Under the pieces are notes generated by a model that saw nothing but the letters and a program-made list of their open reading frames with translations, had not been told where the DNA came from and searched no databases. The position numbers were made by a program, and so were the translations under genes. Shown piece by piece: positions 17,309 through 26,752 of a stretch of DNA of 64,000 nt (positions within the stretch are counted from its first letter, which is position 1; each line of letters begins with the position of its first letter). The stretch covers positions 8,158 to 72,157 of the forward strand of contig DHVX01000084.1 in NCBI GenBank assembly GCA_002412885.1, written 5' to 3'. The stretch is from Bacteroidales bacterium UBA5197 (GTDB lineage: Bacteria > Bacteroidota > Bacteroidia > Bacteroidales > Lentimicrobiaceae).

Positions 17309-18541
17309 TCAAAAGCTGTAAACGGCACCCAGTCCGATTCTGTAATTTCCTGTTTCCTTCGTATTTATTACCTTTAACTTTTCGGTATTTTCGCCATAAG
17401 CTGCTGCTGTGTATTCCACCTCTCCGATAAGGCTGAATTTGCCTGTGGTGAAAGTGATCATGGGGGCGAACCTGTAAACATAAGCAATGTCAGCACCGCG
17501 GGCATAAACCTGCGCTGTCGCCAATTTATCAGAACCGGCATTTAGTGTATATCCTGCAAAAACCGAAGGCTGCCATTTGCCGATGGTGTACGAAGCATTC
17601 ATCCAAACAAAATGATGGTTAAGCGCGGTATAACTACTTTGTTCAGTTTCGGGATCGGTATCTGCAAGTGCAAAACCACCCAGCATCAGATGATCATTCA
17701 ATGCCTGACCATAAACATATTGTGTCTTTACAGAGAATTGATCCCTTAAAATGGAGAGAAATGCAGTGTATGAGATGCAATTCAGGGTAACATTACCTGT
17801 GTACAAACTATCAGTTACCAGGCTGGGGGTTAGCACTTTATAATCTATGCCAGCTCCTGCAAAAATACCATTCTTTTTAAACTGAATCTGGGTATGAAGA
17901 TTGGGAATTACACTGTTGCGCAAATAAATTGAGGTGCTTCCGGCCGGACCTGAGTTTACATAGTCGCGCTGAGCAGCAGCCACAGCCACCAGATTAATGT
18001 TTCCGGTTTTGTAATCAATCCGTACCTGAGGTTGCCGGCTGAATGAGTGAAAAGGAGCGCCGGTATTCAGTGAAAGCACATTCGGGATCATTTCCGGAAC
18101 ATCGAGCGGATGCCAGTATTGTCCGAGCATAAGCCGGGTTTTGGTCCACTGCATAGAAATGTATCCATGCCTGAGCCGCAAACTATTGTTTTCAATGTTT
18201 GATGCTCCGGTAAAGTCTGCTTCAATCAGGGCAAATATTTTCGCGCCAAGCACATCGGGTCCGGTGGCTTTGGCTGTAAGGCGCGTTGTCATTGCATATT
18301 GATTGAAAGAGGGATGGGCATTTATATCTCTTCCGTTTTTGTCGAACTCAGGCTTTTTTGGGAAAAAAAGCAGAAAGCCTTCGCGGGCCTCCACCACCTG
18401 ACGGCTGTCGAAAATGGCATCGGCACGCACAAAACCATTTAAAGTTAGTTTATAAGGCGAAGATGTTTCCTGGGAATAAATATGTAATGATGTAAAAAAC
18501 AGTACTGTAGAAAGTAGAATAAGCTTTTGGGATGCCCTCAT
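17309..18541 (-). CDS. Outer-membrane porin-like beta-barrel protein
   Basis: Predicted outer-membrane barrel of 410 residues. The start was placed at 18541 because MRASQKLILLSTVLFFTSLHIYSQ is a clean signal peptide. A near-consensus -7 box (TTACTTTG, minus strand, about 18551-18558) would place the transcription start just before it. The mature part alternates polar and aromatic residues in strands (LNGFVRADAIFDSR, ALIEADFTG, RIDYKTGNINL) and ends in Phe (LGAVYSF), as barrels do. It resembles DcaP/OprB-like porins found in Bacteroidota. The substrate is unknown, and the neighbouring carbonic anhydrase is probably unrelated. Confidence 0.75.
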   Translation of the reverse strand: MRASQKLILLSTVLFFTSLHIYSQETSSPYKLTLNGFVRADAIFDSRQVVEAREGFLLFFPKKPEFDKNGRDINAHPSFNQYAMTTRLTAKATGPDVLGAKIFALIEADFTGASNIENNSLRLRHGYISMQWTKTRLMLGQYWHPLDVPEMIPNVLSLNTGAPFHSFSRQPQVRIDYKTGNINLVAVAAAQRDYVNSGPAGSTSIYLRNSVIPNLHTQIQFKKNGIFAGAGIDYKVLTPSLVTDSLYTGNVTLNCISYTAFLSILRDQFSVKTQYVYGQALNDHLMLGGFALADTDPETEQSSYTALNHHFVWMNASYTIGKWQPSVFAGYTLNAGSDKLATAQVYARGADIAYVYRFAPMITFTTGKFSLIGEVEYTAAAYGENTEKLKVINTKETGNYRIGLGAVYSF

Positions 18542-18653
18542 TTTTTTTCGGGCAAAGTAAGGGAAAGTTACAAACGTGCGCAAGCCGTTTTGGTTTCTTA
18601 TCTTCAAAATTGATGTCTATTTTTTGGCGCGATATTTCTACCTAGGCTGACGA

Positions 18654-18742
18654 CCCCTGACAGGGTTACGTACCATCAAGAGGAGAAACCAGCCAGATAA
18701 ACGCTAACAACTTGGCAGGTTGCTAAACCCTGTCAGGGGTTA
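18654..18742. repeat. Inverted pair of ACCCCTGACAGGGT elements
   Basis: ACCCCTGACAGGGT at about 18654-18667 and its reverse complement ACCCTGTCAGGGGT at about 18728-18741 flank about 60 bases. Each arm is itself a near-palindrome (CCCTGnCAGGG). They fill the gap between the porin and carbonic anhydrase genes. No coding potential was seen. Confidence 0.75.
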
Positions 18743-18814
18743 GTGGGTAAAGCCTGTTTGGTTCTGGCTCAATAAGATTAGGAGTATTCGTCCAAACGCA
18801 TCAGTACTGAGATT

Positions 18815-19441
18815 TTAGGTATTCAGCAACTCAAATTGCTCCAATTCATTGTCATACTGATATATATCGCCGGTATGGATGATGTAATGCCATCCAAAAA
18901 TCCTGATGCTTCCATCCTCAACACGCTCTTTTATATATGGGTATGTCAGCAGATGGCCAAGTTGCTCAATCACATTGATCTGTTCTGTAAGCCATTCGCG
19001 GGCTGCATGATCTGTTTCGGGCAATATTTTAAGCACTTTTTCCTTTACAGGTAAAGCCAGTTCAAGCCACTTGCGGGTATGAGGAATTTTCTCCATTTCA
19101 GAAGGTTTATGATACAAAGCCGCACAGCCCCCGCAATTGGAATGACCGCAGACTATAATATTTTTAACATTGAGTATTTGCACTGCATATTCAACGGCAG
19201 ATGTGGTTGCAAGATACTCTTCTGACTCACGGTAAGGCGGCACCAGATTGGCAATATTGCGCACAATAAACAGCTCCCCCGGAACCGATTGAGTGATCAG
19301 AGATGGAACAACCCGTGAGTCAGAACACCCGATAAAAAGGGTGTGAGGATTCTGTTTTCGCCCAAGGGTTTCAAAATGTTTGCGGTTTGCTTCAAATTCC
19401 GTGAGTCTGAACCTGGTTGCAATGCTTTTATAATCAGTCAT
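18815..19441 (-). CDS. Beta-class carbonic anhydrase
   Basis: Cytoplasmic zinc enzyme that hydrates CO2 to bicarbonate. The 208 residues match the beta class. Zinc ligands are Cys39 in the CSDSR motif (with the Asp41-Arg43 dyad) and His100/Cys103 in CGHSNCGG. The motif VRNIANLVPP is also conserved. Bicarbonate could feed carboxylation by the nearby PEPCK, but this link is inference. It stands alone on this strand, divergent from the SPFH gene. Confidence 0.95.
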   Translation of the reverse strand: MTDYKSIATRFRLTEFEANRKHFETLGRKQNPHTLFIGCSDSRVVPSLITQSVPGELFIVRNIANLVPPYRESEEYLATTSAVEYAVQILNVKNIIVCGHSNCGGCAALYHKPSEMEKIPHTRKWLELALPVKEKVLKILPETDHAAREWLTEQINVIEQLGHLLTYPYIKERVEDGSIRIFGWHYIIHTGDIYQYDNELEQFELLNT

Positions 19442-19567
19442 TTTTATGCATTTTGTTGATAAACACCAATACCCGATTGTTGTTGCAGATATGTTTGGAA
19501 AAGGTAAGAATTTATTATTTACTGAACTGTCTTTTTCTATCTTTACCCATCTAAAAAACTCTGTATT

Positions 19568-20464
19568 ATGGTAGCTGTTTTGTTTGGAATTGTATTGCTG
19601 ATTATTGGTTTTGCTTTGGCTAAAGCTGAGACGCCTTTAAAACCCTATGTTGGAATTGTAAAGATTGTTGGAATTGTCCTTCTGCTGGCTGGTGTCATTT
19701 TTTCTGCTGTATTTCAGATTGAGCCCGGTCAGGTTGGCGTGCAGAAACTTTTCGGAAAAGTAAGCAATAAGACGCTCGAAAGCGGACTGAACATCATCAA
19801 CCCATTGGTTGAAGTGGTTACTTTTGATATCCGCACCCAGAATTACACCATGTCCGGCGTAAATGATGAAGGTACCAAAGCCAGCGATGATGCCATTCGT
19901 GTTCTTTCAGCCGATGGATTGGAAGTGGTGATTGATCTGACGGTCCTATATAAAGTAACGCCCTCGGAAGCTCCGCGGATTCTGAAGGAGTTGGGAACAG
20001 ATTATAAAAATACCATTGTGAGGCCCCTTTGCCGCACAAAAATCAGGGACAATGCCGTGTATTACGATGCGGTAGCGCTTTATTCAACAAAGAGAGATGA
20101 GTTTCAGGACAGGATTTTTAAATCCATTGAAACTGATTTTAAGGCCCGCGGTCTTGAACTTGAGCAACTGTTGGTCAGAAATATTACCCTGCCAGAATCG
20201 GTGAAAACGACCATTGAATCAAAAATCAATGCCGAACAGGAAGCTCAGAAGATGACCTTCGTATTACAAAAGGAAAAGCAGGAAGCCGAGCGAAAAAGGG
20301 TTGAAGCTCAAGGTATCGCTGATTACCAGACCATTCTGAGTACCGGTCTCAGCGACAAGCAGCTCCAATATGAGATGATCAAAGCCATTGCTACATCACC
20401 AAATGCAAAGCTGATCTTTATGGATGCCAAAAAACCGGCTTCGATTATTGTGGATGGGAAGTAG
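19568..20464 (+). CDS. Prohibitin/SPFH (band 7) membrane protein
   Basis: Membrane scaffold of 298 residues. Two N-terminal hydrophobic segments (about residues 2-18 and 28-48) are followed by an SPFH domain (about 50-235) beginning IEPGQVGVQKLFGKV. A coiled-coil helix rich in Glu, Lys and Gln (KINAEQEAQKMTFVLQKE) comes next, and then a short tail. Prohibitin-like proteins form ring assemblies that organise membrane proteases, but the partners here are not known. No operon partners are visible, and tRNA-Asp follows. Confidence 0.85.
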   Translation: MVAVLFGIVLLIIGFALAKAETPLKPYVGIVKIVGIVLLLAGVIFSAVFQIEPGQVGVQKLFGKVSNKTLESGLNIINPLVEVVTFDIRTQNYTMSGVNDEGTKASDDAIRVLSADGLEVVIDLTVLYKVTPSEAPRILKELGTDYKNTIVRPLCRTKIRDNAVYYDAVALYSTKRDEFQDRIFKSIETDFKARGLELEQLLVRNITLPESVKTTIESKINAEQEAQKMTFVLQKEKQEAERKRVEAQGIADYQTILSTGLSDKQLQYEMIKAIATSPNAKLIFMDAKKPASIIVDGK

Positions 20465-20542
20465 CCTGTAAATGTTTTTATAAGGCAATTTCCGGCTTAA
20501 TTCTGCTCAAACTATTGTCTGAAAAAAAATTTTCGTCAATTG

Positions 20543-20572
20543 TTTGTTGTTTTAAAAAAGTCTCTATATTTG
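20543..20572 (+). promoter_or_regulatory. tRNA-Asp promoter
   Basis: TTTG (20543-20546), 18 bases, then TATATTTG (20565-20572): a textbook Bacteroidota promoter placed 34 bases before the tRNA. Confidence 0.75.
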
Positions 20573-20606
20573 CAGTCTCAATAGAGAATAAGTTCTTTAA
20601 AAAAAT

Positions 20607-20680
20607 GGATCGGTAGTTCAGTTGGTTAGAATACGTGCCTGTCACGCATGTGGTCGCGGGTTCGAGTCCCGTCCGGTCCG
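20607..20680 (+). tRNA. tRNA-Asp (GTC)
   Basis: A cloverleaf can be folded by hand. Acceptor GGATCGG (20607-20613) pairs with CCGGTCC (20673-20679), with one T-G wobble and discriminator G20680. The D arm contains AGTTCAGTTGGTTAGA. The anticodon loop CTGTCAC carries GTC, and the T loop is TTCGAGT in a GCGGG...CCCGT stem. The sequence continues with C rather than CCA, so CCA is added after transcription. Confidence 0.96.
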
Positions 20681-20684
20681 CTTT

Positions 20685-20711
20685 AAGCTCCCAGAAGGGG
20701 GCTTTTTTTTT
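20685..20711 (+). terminator. Terminator after tRNA-Asp
   Basis: AAGCTCCC, AGAA loop, GGGGGCTT followed by T residues. Confidence 0.85.
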
Positions 20712-20840
20712 GATATAAACTGAAGGTTTGAATACGTGCCATAGCATTTTGCTATACTATCTCTGAAAGTAATTTATTTGACTCATATAGCACTCCTATA
20801 AAGTTGTCAGCCAAACACATTATCATATTCCCATTCCCGC

Positions 20841-20871
20841 TTGTGAATTATAATTAATTCATGTAAGTTTG
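20841..20871 (+). promoter_or_regulatory. Promoter of the SLC13 transporter gene
   Basis: TTG (20841-20843), 20 bases, TAAGTTTG (20864-20871), 35 bases before the ATG. Confidence 0.7.
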
Positions 20872-20906
20872 TTATTCCATAATAGCCTGAGTTTAATCCG
20901 CAGCCT

Positions 20907-22418
20907 ATGAATTTCAAGCAAATTATTAGTTTCCTGATTACTCCTTTAGTCATTCTTTTTATTTTGCTTTTTGCGGATTTTGTTCCCGGTAAACCTCAGG
21001 TTACCTATACTTTCTGTGTTGCACTGCTGATGGCTGTTTGGTGGATTACTGAAGTTGTGCCGCTTGCTGTTACATCGTTGCTTCCTGTTGCGCTGTTTCC
21101 GCTGTTTGGCATTATGAACGGAAAAGATGTGTCATCTGCCTACTTTAACGATGTGATCTTTTTGTTTATGGGTGGTTTTATGGTGGCTTTGGCTATGGAA
21201 CGCTGGAATCTGCACAGGCGAATTGCGCTCAATATACTTAGTGTTACGGGTGTCAGCCCGGCGCGCATTCTCCTGGGATTTATGATTTCTTCTTTTTTTC
21301 TTTCTATGTGGATTTCAAACACCGCTACTGTAATGATGATGCTGCCGATTGCAATGTCAATTATTAAGCAGCTTGACGATTACATGAACAATGGGGGAAA
21401 CGGCAGATTCAGTATCGGATTGTTGCTCGGCATTGCTTACAGCGCTTCAACCGGAGGTATGGCAACCCTGGTAGGTACCCCGCCAAATCTTTCGTTCAGT
21501 CGTATTTTTCACATTTATTTCCCTTTGGCTCCTGAAATATCATTCTCCAGCTGGCTGATTTTTGTATTGCCTGTTTCGCTGATTATTTTTGCGATTACCT
21601 GGGCTTTCCTGTTTTTTGTTTTCAGGCCTGCCAAAGGTGAATGGGTAGCAATTAACAAAAACACATTTCATCTGCAGCTAAAAGAGATGGGCAAAGCGGA
21701 CTTTGAGCAGAAAGTAGTTGCAATCATTTTTACTCTTCTCGCATTGCTCTGGTTACTCAGGGTTGATCTTGATTTTGGCCAAGTAGTCATTCCCGGATGG
21801 TCACGTATTTTTCCTCAAAGCACTTTTATAAACGATGGAACTGTGGCAATTTTTATGGCCGTAGTGCTTTTCCTGATTCCTTCGCGCAACCACAAAGGCA
21901 AAACCCTGCTCGACTGGAAAACTGCGTCGGGTCTTCCCTGGCAGATTCTTCTCCTGTTTGGTGGAGGGTTTGCACTTGCTACTGGAATAAAAGAATCAGG
22001 ACTTTCGTTGTGGTTTGGCGAAAATCTTGCCGGATTAACCGCATTACACCCGATGCTGATCATTCTGGTTGTTGCGTTGGTAATGACGTTTTTGACAGAA
22101 CTTACATCCAACACCGCAACCACCGAAATGATTCTGCCAATTTTGGCTGGAGTTGCCATAAGTTCAAATATGAATCCGCTTTTACTGATGATACCTGCAA
22201 CAATGTCGGCTTCAATGGCATTTATGCTCCCGGTTGCTACGCCGCCGAATGCCATTATTTTCGGAACATCACGGATAAGTGTGGCTCAAATGGCTAGAAC
22301 AGGACTGTTTCTAAATCTTGTTGGTGCTGTGGTTATTATGTTGATGATGTATTATTGGGGTGATGTGGTGTTTGGCATTGATGCAGATATTGCGCCTGAT
22401 TGGCTGCATTTGAATTAA
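20907..22418 (+). CDS. SLC13/DASS-family anion:sodium symporter
   Basis: Inner-membrane transporter of 503 residues, probably for di- or tricarboxylates (or sulfate) with Na+. About 11-12 hydrophobic segments are visible. The duplicated family motifs are both present: SNTATVMMMLP in the first half and SNTATTEMILP in the second, with the Pro-loops GTPPNLSF and ATPPNAIIF. WWITEVVPLAVTSLLP is also typical of DASS proteins. Substrate cannot be decided from sequence. It converges on the AddB-like gene with a gap of 3 bases. Confidence 0.9.
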   Translation: MNFKQIISFLITPLVILFILLFADFVPGKPQVTYTFCVALLMAVWWITEVVPLAVTSLLPVALFPLFGIMNGKDVSSAYFNDVIFLFMGGFMVALAMERWNLHRRIALNILSVTGVSPARILLGFMISSFFLSMWISNTATVMMMLPIAMSIIKQLDDYMNNGGNGRFSIGLLLGIAYSASTGGMATLVGTPPNLSFSRIFHIYFPLAPEISFSSWLIFVLPVSLIIFAITWAFLFFVFRPAKGEWVAINKNTFHLQLKEMGKADFEQKVVAIIFTLLALLWLLRVDLDFGQVVIPGWSRIFPQSTFINDGTVAIFMAVVLFLIPSRNHKGKTLLDWKTASGLPWQILLLFGGGFALATGIKESGLSLWFGENLAGLTALHPMLIILVVALVMTFLTELTSNTATTEMILPILAGVAISSNMNPLLLMIPATMSASMAFMLPVATPPNAIIFGTSRISVAQMARTGLFLNLVGAVVIMLMMYYWGDVVFGIDADIAPDWLHLN

Positions 22419-22421
22419 TAT

Positions 22422-25289
22422 TTACCACGCTCCCTCTTTTTTATCGCGGTTGCACATTACCTTGAAGATGCAATTATTACATCGTTTTTCAAATGGAGTG
22501 CGGGTAAACGGGATGGACGGGTCGAAAATCTCCTCTATCAAGCCTGCAAGCAGGTTTTCAAATTTTGTGATGGATTCACTGGTGGTGGCACCATCGGTAA
22601 TCAAAGGAAGAAATCCTTCGCTTAGTTTACGGAAAGTTATAATGCCGGCAGTAAGTGTTTCTGTGTTCTGACTGATTTTATCGTTTTGTGAAGCCATCAG
22701 CAGGTAAAAATAAAGCTGAAATGCCTTTTCTGGAAATACATCTTTGTCGTTGATGAACAGCTCTTCGGGATTCTTCTTCAGTTCTTTCTGCTCAACTTTG
22801 CCGGTTTTGTAATCAATAACCCGGGTAAGCCCACTCACTCTGTCAATGCGATCGGCCGATCCTTTCAGCTTTACTTTCACTTCGCCTTTCCATGAAGTGG
22901 CAATGTTGAGCGAAGCAGAAAGCCTTTCTTCAACTGCAATCATGTGGTCGCCGGCTGAAGGATTATACCCTTGTTCAGATTCCAGATCAAGAAACCTTTT
23001 TATCCAGGTTTCAGCCACTTTTACAATCAAAAGGTTACGGCCGTTTTTTGTGTCTCCTCCGGGATAATGTTTTTGCATGGCTGCCGAAACAGCTTCAGGT
23101 ACTTGTTTCAGAAAGCGCTGATATTCGGCTGCAGAAGGGAAACTTCCTTTGTACTTTTCGTAGAAATGCTGAAGTGCTTCGTGAACAACTGTTCCAAGTG
23201 TTCTGAAATCAATGGTTTCTTCTACTTCTTCGGTTTCGCCAAGCCCCAGAACTGTGCCAAGATAAAAGCGCATGGAGCAGTTCAGATATTGGTTAACTGT
23301 GGTTGGCGATAAACCATTATCTGCCAGAACAAGCAGTCTGTCCAGGACAATCTGATCTTTTTCAATGACAAATGCGGTTCGTTGCTTAAAAAGAGAGTCC
23401 ATCACCGGACTAAGCTGAGAAAGCGTATTCATCGAACCGTAGGCATTCAATTCGTGTAGAATCTGGCTGATAAATCTGCTTTTTTCTCCGCCACCCAAAT
23501 CATCTGCTTCTGAATTGTAAATGAGCCAGATGTTGCTGCTTCGTTGCATTAACCTATAAAAATGGTAAGCATACACCGCCTGTTGATCCTGGTGTGTGGG
23601 CATTCCGAACTCCCTGCGGATATCAAACGGTATAAAACTGTTGTAGCTTTTGCCTGACGGCAGCTTGTCTTCGTTTGCCGAAAGTAATATGATGTTTTCA
23701 AAGTCGAGGGTTCGGGTTTCAAGCATTCCCATCACCTGAATTCCTTTAAGTGGTTCACCATAAAATGCAACAGGCATCGACATTGCAGCTTCCCTGAAAA
23801 GGTTACGCAGAGTGCGCTGAGAACCAATAAGTCCGGCATCGGCTGAAAGTGTCTCCAGTTTATTCAGGATTACCGCAAGGTTAAAGAGTATTTCCGTTTC
23901 AGCACTGTTTCGCTGATTTTCAGTGTTATTTTCACTGCCCGGAGATGCTTTCATCATTGAAATTATCTGCTGAAGCAGATGAATCAGTTCGGCAACTGTT
24001 GAAGTTTTCTGCATAATCAGCCTTACAACTATCATAAATGAGTTGTTGATGCTGATGGTTGAAAGGTCGTTGAGCCCGATATATGACAATTTCGAAGCCC
24101 TGATGAGTTTCAGAACTTCACCGATATGCTGATGTTTTGCCAGAAAATGCATATGACTGTGCTGAAACACCTGAGTCAGGTTTCTGTGGTAGAATGAGTT
24201 GAAATCAGCTGACCGGCCTGCAGAAGCATTTATATGCATTTCGATAATGCCGTCAAACAATGTAAAAACCGGCGATTGCATCAAAGGATAACCCATGGTT
24301 ACATTAAACTGCCCGGCTTCGGGTGGAATGGCGTTCAGCAAAGGAATGAGCAATGATTCATCGGCCAGAACTACGGCGGTTTTGGTCAGGACTTCCGGGC
24401 CATGGGTTGTAATCAGCTCCGAAATTAAACTTCCGGCCAGCATGGTTTGCCCCACCTGACGCGGAACTCCGGCAATCTTTATGTTGCGGGCTGTTGTTCC
24501 GAAATAATCGCTGATTTCGTTTGGTTGTCCTAGATTCTGATCTTTCAGATGTTTGCGCAGAAATCGACCGGCTTCCTGATCGGGATTATTGATGTAATAT
24601 GCATCGGCATCCCATTTAATTTCGCTTTTTTCTGAAGCAATCAGGTAATAAAAAATTTTAAGCTGAGCCGGAGTTATGGCATTGAAGCCTGCAAAAATTA
24701 TGTGGTTCCAGTCTGGTGTGAGCAGATATTCAACGGGATTTTCAGCCAGCATTCTGCATGCCATTCCATGATAAGCCAGGTTTTGGCTGGTCAATATTTC
24801 ACGGTAGATGCGATAGTATTCCGGCAATGAACGGAAAAACTGAAGGTAATTCTGCTCAAACTCAGTAAGTGGTCGCTCATTGAGGTTCCAGAGAGAAAGT
24901 GCCCTGGTTTCTGACAAATGGCCGTAAAGTGATGCCGGATCAATCAGGTACTGATCGGTTTCTTCAAAATCGCGGATCAGACCTTTGCTCCAGCCAATAA
25001 AATCGTCGAATGGCAGCGATTTGGTTCCGTTTATTTCGCAATGGGCTTTGTAAAGTGCCGACATCTGAACAAGCGGATCGGGAATTGTCAGACCACTGAT
25101 GTGTGCCACAAAATCCTCCACCGAAAATATGGCTGGAGCCCAAATGGGTTTGTCTCCAACCGGCGAAAGGTATTGCTTGAGGAAGAGACCGGCTCTGCGG
25201 TTGGGCATTACCACGCATAAGCGGTTACCTTCTCCTTGATATTTGCTCAGGATGTGTTCTGCAAGACTTTCGAGAAATGGTTTGTTCAT
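22422..25289 (-). CDS. AddB-like PD-(D/E)XK nuclease (recombination repair)
   Basis: Large protein of 955 residues matching the Bacteroidota AddB-type subunit that pairs with an AddA helicase-nuclease in double-strand break processing. The N-terminal helicase-like part begins VVMPNRRAGLFLKQYL and lacks a true Walker A. The C-terminal nuclease carries the DYKTGKVE motif, and the iron-sulfur staple is visible: one Cys in QYLNCSMRFYLG and three in CNNCIFKVMC near the end. No addA lies in the window. It is 73 bases downstream of the MurU-like gene on the same strand and may be cotranscribed with it. The function follows from the family, not from context. Confidence 0.82.
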   Translation of the reverse strand: MNKPFLESLAEHILSKYQGEGNRLCVVMPNRRAGLFLKQYLSPVGDKPIWAPAIFSVEDFVAHISGLTIPDPLVQMSALYKAHCEINGTKSLPFDDFIGWSKGLIRDFEETDQYLIDPASLYGHLSETRALSLWNLNERPLTEFEQNYLQFFRSLPEYYRIYREILTSQNLAYHGMACRMLAENPVEYLLTPDWNHIIFAGFNAITPAQLKIFYYLIASEKSEIKWDADAYYINNPDQEAGRFLRKHLKDQNLGQPNEISDYFGTTARNIKIAGVPRQVGQTMLAGSLISELITTHGPEVLTKTAVVLADESLLIPLLNAIPPEAGQFNVTMGYPLMQSPVFTLFDGIIEMHINASAGRSADFNSFYHRNLTQVFQHSHMHFLAKHQHIGEVLKLIRASKLSYIGLNDLSTISINNSFMIVVRLIMQKTSTVAELIHLLQQIISMMKASPGSENNTENQRNSAETEILFNLAVILNKLETLSADAGLIGSQRTLRNLFREAAMSMPVAFYGEPLKGIQVMGMLETRTLDFENIILLSANEDKLPSGKSYNSFIPFDIRREFGMPTHQDQQAVYAYHFYRLMQRSSNIWLIYNSEADDLGGGEKSRFISQILHELNAYGSMNTLSQLSPVMDSLFKQRTAFVIEKDQIVLDRLLVLADNGLSPTTVNQYLNCSMRFYLGTVLGLGETEEVEETIDFRTLGTVVHEALQHFYEKYKGSFPSAAEYQRFLKQVPEAVSAAMQKHYPGGDTKNGRNLLIVKVAETWIKRFLDLESEQGYNPSAGDHMIAVEERLSASLNIATSWKGEVKVKLKGSADRIDRVSGLTRVIDYKTGKVEQKELKKNPEELFINDKDVFPEKAFQLYFYLLMASQNDKISQNTETLTAGIITFRKLSEGFLPLITDGATTSESITKFENLLAGLIEEIFDPSIPFTRTPFEKRCNNCIFKVMCNRDKKEGAW

Positions 25290-25362
25290 AATTTCTGTTG
25301 TTCAGTATGCCAGAGTGATATTATTGATTAACAGTATAAAAGCAGCGATAACAGCAACTCCA

Positions 25363-26088
25363 TCAGAATACAATCTGCGCGGCAATTTCTCCTGCTTTTT
25401 CAAGGCTTTCGGGTTTGCCGGCATCTGCCCAGAGTTTGGAGTTGTCAACCCATCCTTTGATCAGCTGCTGATTTGCCAATTCAAGATAGGTATCGATGAT
25501 GGAAAATCTGCCTTTATTCATATAATTAAATATCTGAGGATCAATAATATGCACGCCACTAAAAGGGTAAGCGAAAGTTTCCGTTTCCGGAATTGCAATC
25601 CGCTTTTCACCACTTTCGGTATTTTCCCAGCCACAAAGCCTCATCTCAGAATTAAAAAGCAGATAGCGGCTTGTTTTTCTCTGTCTCACAGATAATGTAG
25701 CTAGTCCATTATATTCTAAGTGCTGATGATAGAAATCCTTGAGATCCATATCCCCGACAATATCAGCGTTGTAAACCAAAAAAGGCTTGCCATCGTCAAA
25801 AAACCAGGAAGCTTTTGAAATTCCGCCTCCGGTGTCGAGCAAGGCTTCACTCTCATCGGAAATGACGATGCGACATCCAAAGTTATGATTATTTTTTAAA
25901 TAGCTCACCACCATTGGAGCCAGATGGTGAACATTGATGATGAGTTCATCAAACCCGGCAGCTTTAAGTTTCCGGATGGCAAATTCGAGCAGAGTGTAAG
26001 GCCCTGCATCAAGGAGCACTTTTGGACGGCTATCGGTAAGGGGTCGGAGCCGGCTTCCCAGCCCGGCAGCCAGTATCATGGCTTTCAT
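25363..26088 (-). CDS. MurU-like sugar-1-phosphate nucleotidyltransferase
   Basis: Nucleotidyltransferase of 241 residues. The signature MILAAGLGSRLRPLTDSRPK at the N-terminus and the metal-binding Asp in LVYNADIVGD are intact, and the short length is like MurU/mannose-1-phosphate guanylyltransferase. In the cell-wall salvage route known from Pseudomonas, MurU converts MurNAc-1-phosphate to UDP-MurNAc after AmgK phosphorylates MurNAc. An AmgK-like kinase fused to a RapZ domain lies upstream in the same direction, which favours this role. A different nucleotide sugar is possible. Its start overlaps the end of the 129-residue gene by 4 bases, indicating translational coupling. Confidence 0.8.
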   Translation of the reverse strand: MKAMILAAGLGSRLRPLTDSRPKVLLDAGPYTLLEFAIRKLKAAGFDELIINVHHLAPMVVSYLKNNHNFGCRIVISDESEALLDTGGGISKASWFFDDGKPFLVYNADIVGDMDLKDFYHQHLEYNGLATLSVRQRKTSRYLLFNSEMRLCGWENTESGEKRIAIPETETFAYPFSGVHIIDPQIFNYMNKGRFSIIDTYLELANQQLIKGWVDNSKLWADAGKPESLEKAGEIAAQIVF

Positions 26089-26474
26089 TCTCCGTCCTCA
26101 TCTTTCAATTTGTAATTTTTGTAATAGTTCCTGAATACTACTTTTTTAAGTTCTCTGTAAATCACCAGTTCGGTAATCACCTGCGAATGAGTAAATTCGG
26201 GATGTAATTCCCATGCGGTAAGTATCTGTTGTTCAGGAATATCAATCTGATAAAGCAGTGCCGATAATTTTTGTACATTTCTTGACAGTAAACCTGCAAT
26301 GTGCATTTCAAGCTGATTAAACAGATGGGGATACACCATTTCCATGTCGGGAGGGAAATCCACATCCATTCCAAACATGGCGAAATCTTTAATAATCTGA
26401 TTGACGGTTTGCCTGATGACCTCCTCTTTTGATTTATAATCCTCAATTTCGAAGGAGTCCTTTGTTAAGTCCAT
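26085..26474 (-). CDS. Conserved small protein coupled to the MurU-like gene
   Basis: A protein of 129 residues, mostly helical, with no motif I recognise. It starts MDLTKDSFEIEDYK and is acidic at the start and basic near the end (YYKNYKLKDEDGE). Its stop overlaps the start of the MurU-like gene in an ATGA arrangement. It lies between a zinc-ribbon microprotein and the nucleotidyltransferase, in a unit that includes the kinase-RapZ fusion. A regulatory or accessory role in amino-sugar salvage is possible but unproven. Confidence 0.75.
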   Translation of the reverse strand: MDLTKDSFEIEDYKSKEEVIRQTVNQIIKDFAMFGMDVDFPPDMEMVYPHLFNQLEMHIAGLLSRNVQKLSALLYQIDIPEQQILTAWELHPEFTHSQVITELVIYRELKKVVFRNYYKNYKLKDEDGE

Positions 26475-26483
26475 AATGAGTGT

Positions 26484-26612
26484 TTACATTTCTTTTGGCT
26501 TGCACACCTGCTTCTCTTTTTTGACCTGTGCTCCGCATTTTTTACATTTATATCGTGTTTCTCCGGTGTCTTTTTCGCCTTTTTTGCCTTTTTCGCACAT
26601 GGTTTTACTCAT
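26484..26612 (-). CDS. 42-residue zinc-ribbon-like microprotein
   Basis: A short frame of 42 residues on the same strand as its neighbours. It is very basic (13 Lys) with Cys6, Cys23, Cys26 and Cys37. YKCKKCG at residues 22-28 is a CxxC knuckle typical of zinc ribbons. The stop lies 10 bases from the start of the 129-residue gene, so it fits the operon. Coding is supported by the knuckle, the tight spacing and the clean start at 26612. The function is unknown. Confidence 0.6.
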   Translation of the reverse strand: MSKTMCEKGKKGEKDTGETRYKCKKCGAQVKKEKQVCKPKEM

Positions 26613-26752
26613 CAGTATTTTGTTTTAGAAAATAATTAGATCTGGCGGTGTTCGTTTCAATTTCGTTGAGTGATAAAAAGTAAATTATTTTTTACTGAAC
26701 GAGAAATTTGTACGCTTCCAAAAAAACATAAACAAAAGATAAGGCGAAGGGT

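Noticed and set aside
18654..18742. Transcription terminator for the carbonic anhydrase gene.
   Set aside because: The arms are about 60 bases apart and there is no T tract. It looks like a repeat pair rather than a terminator.
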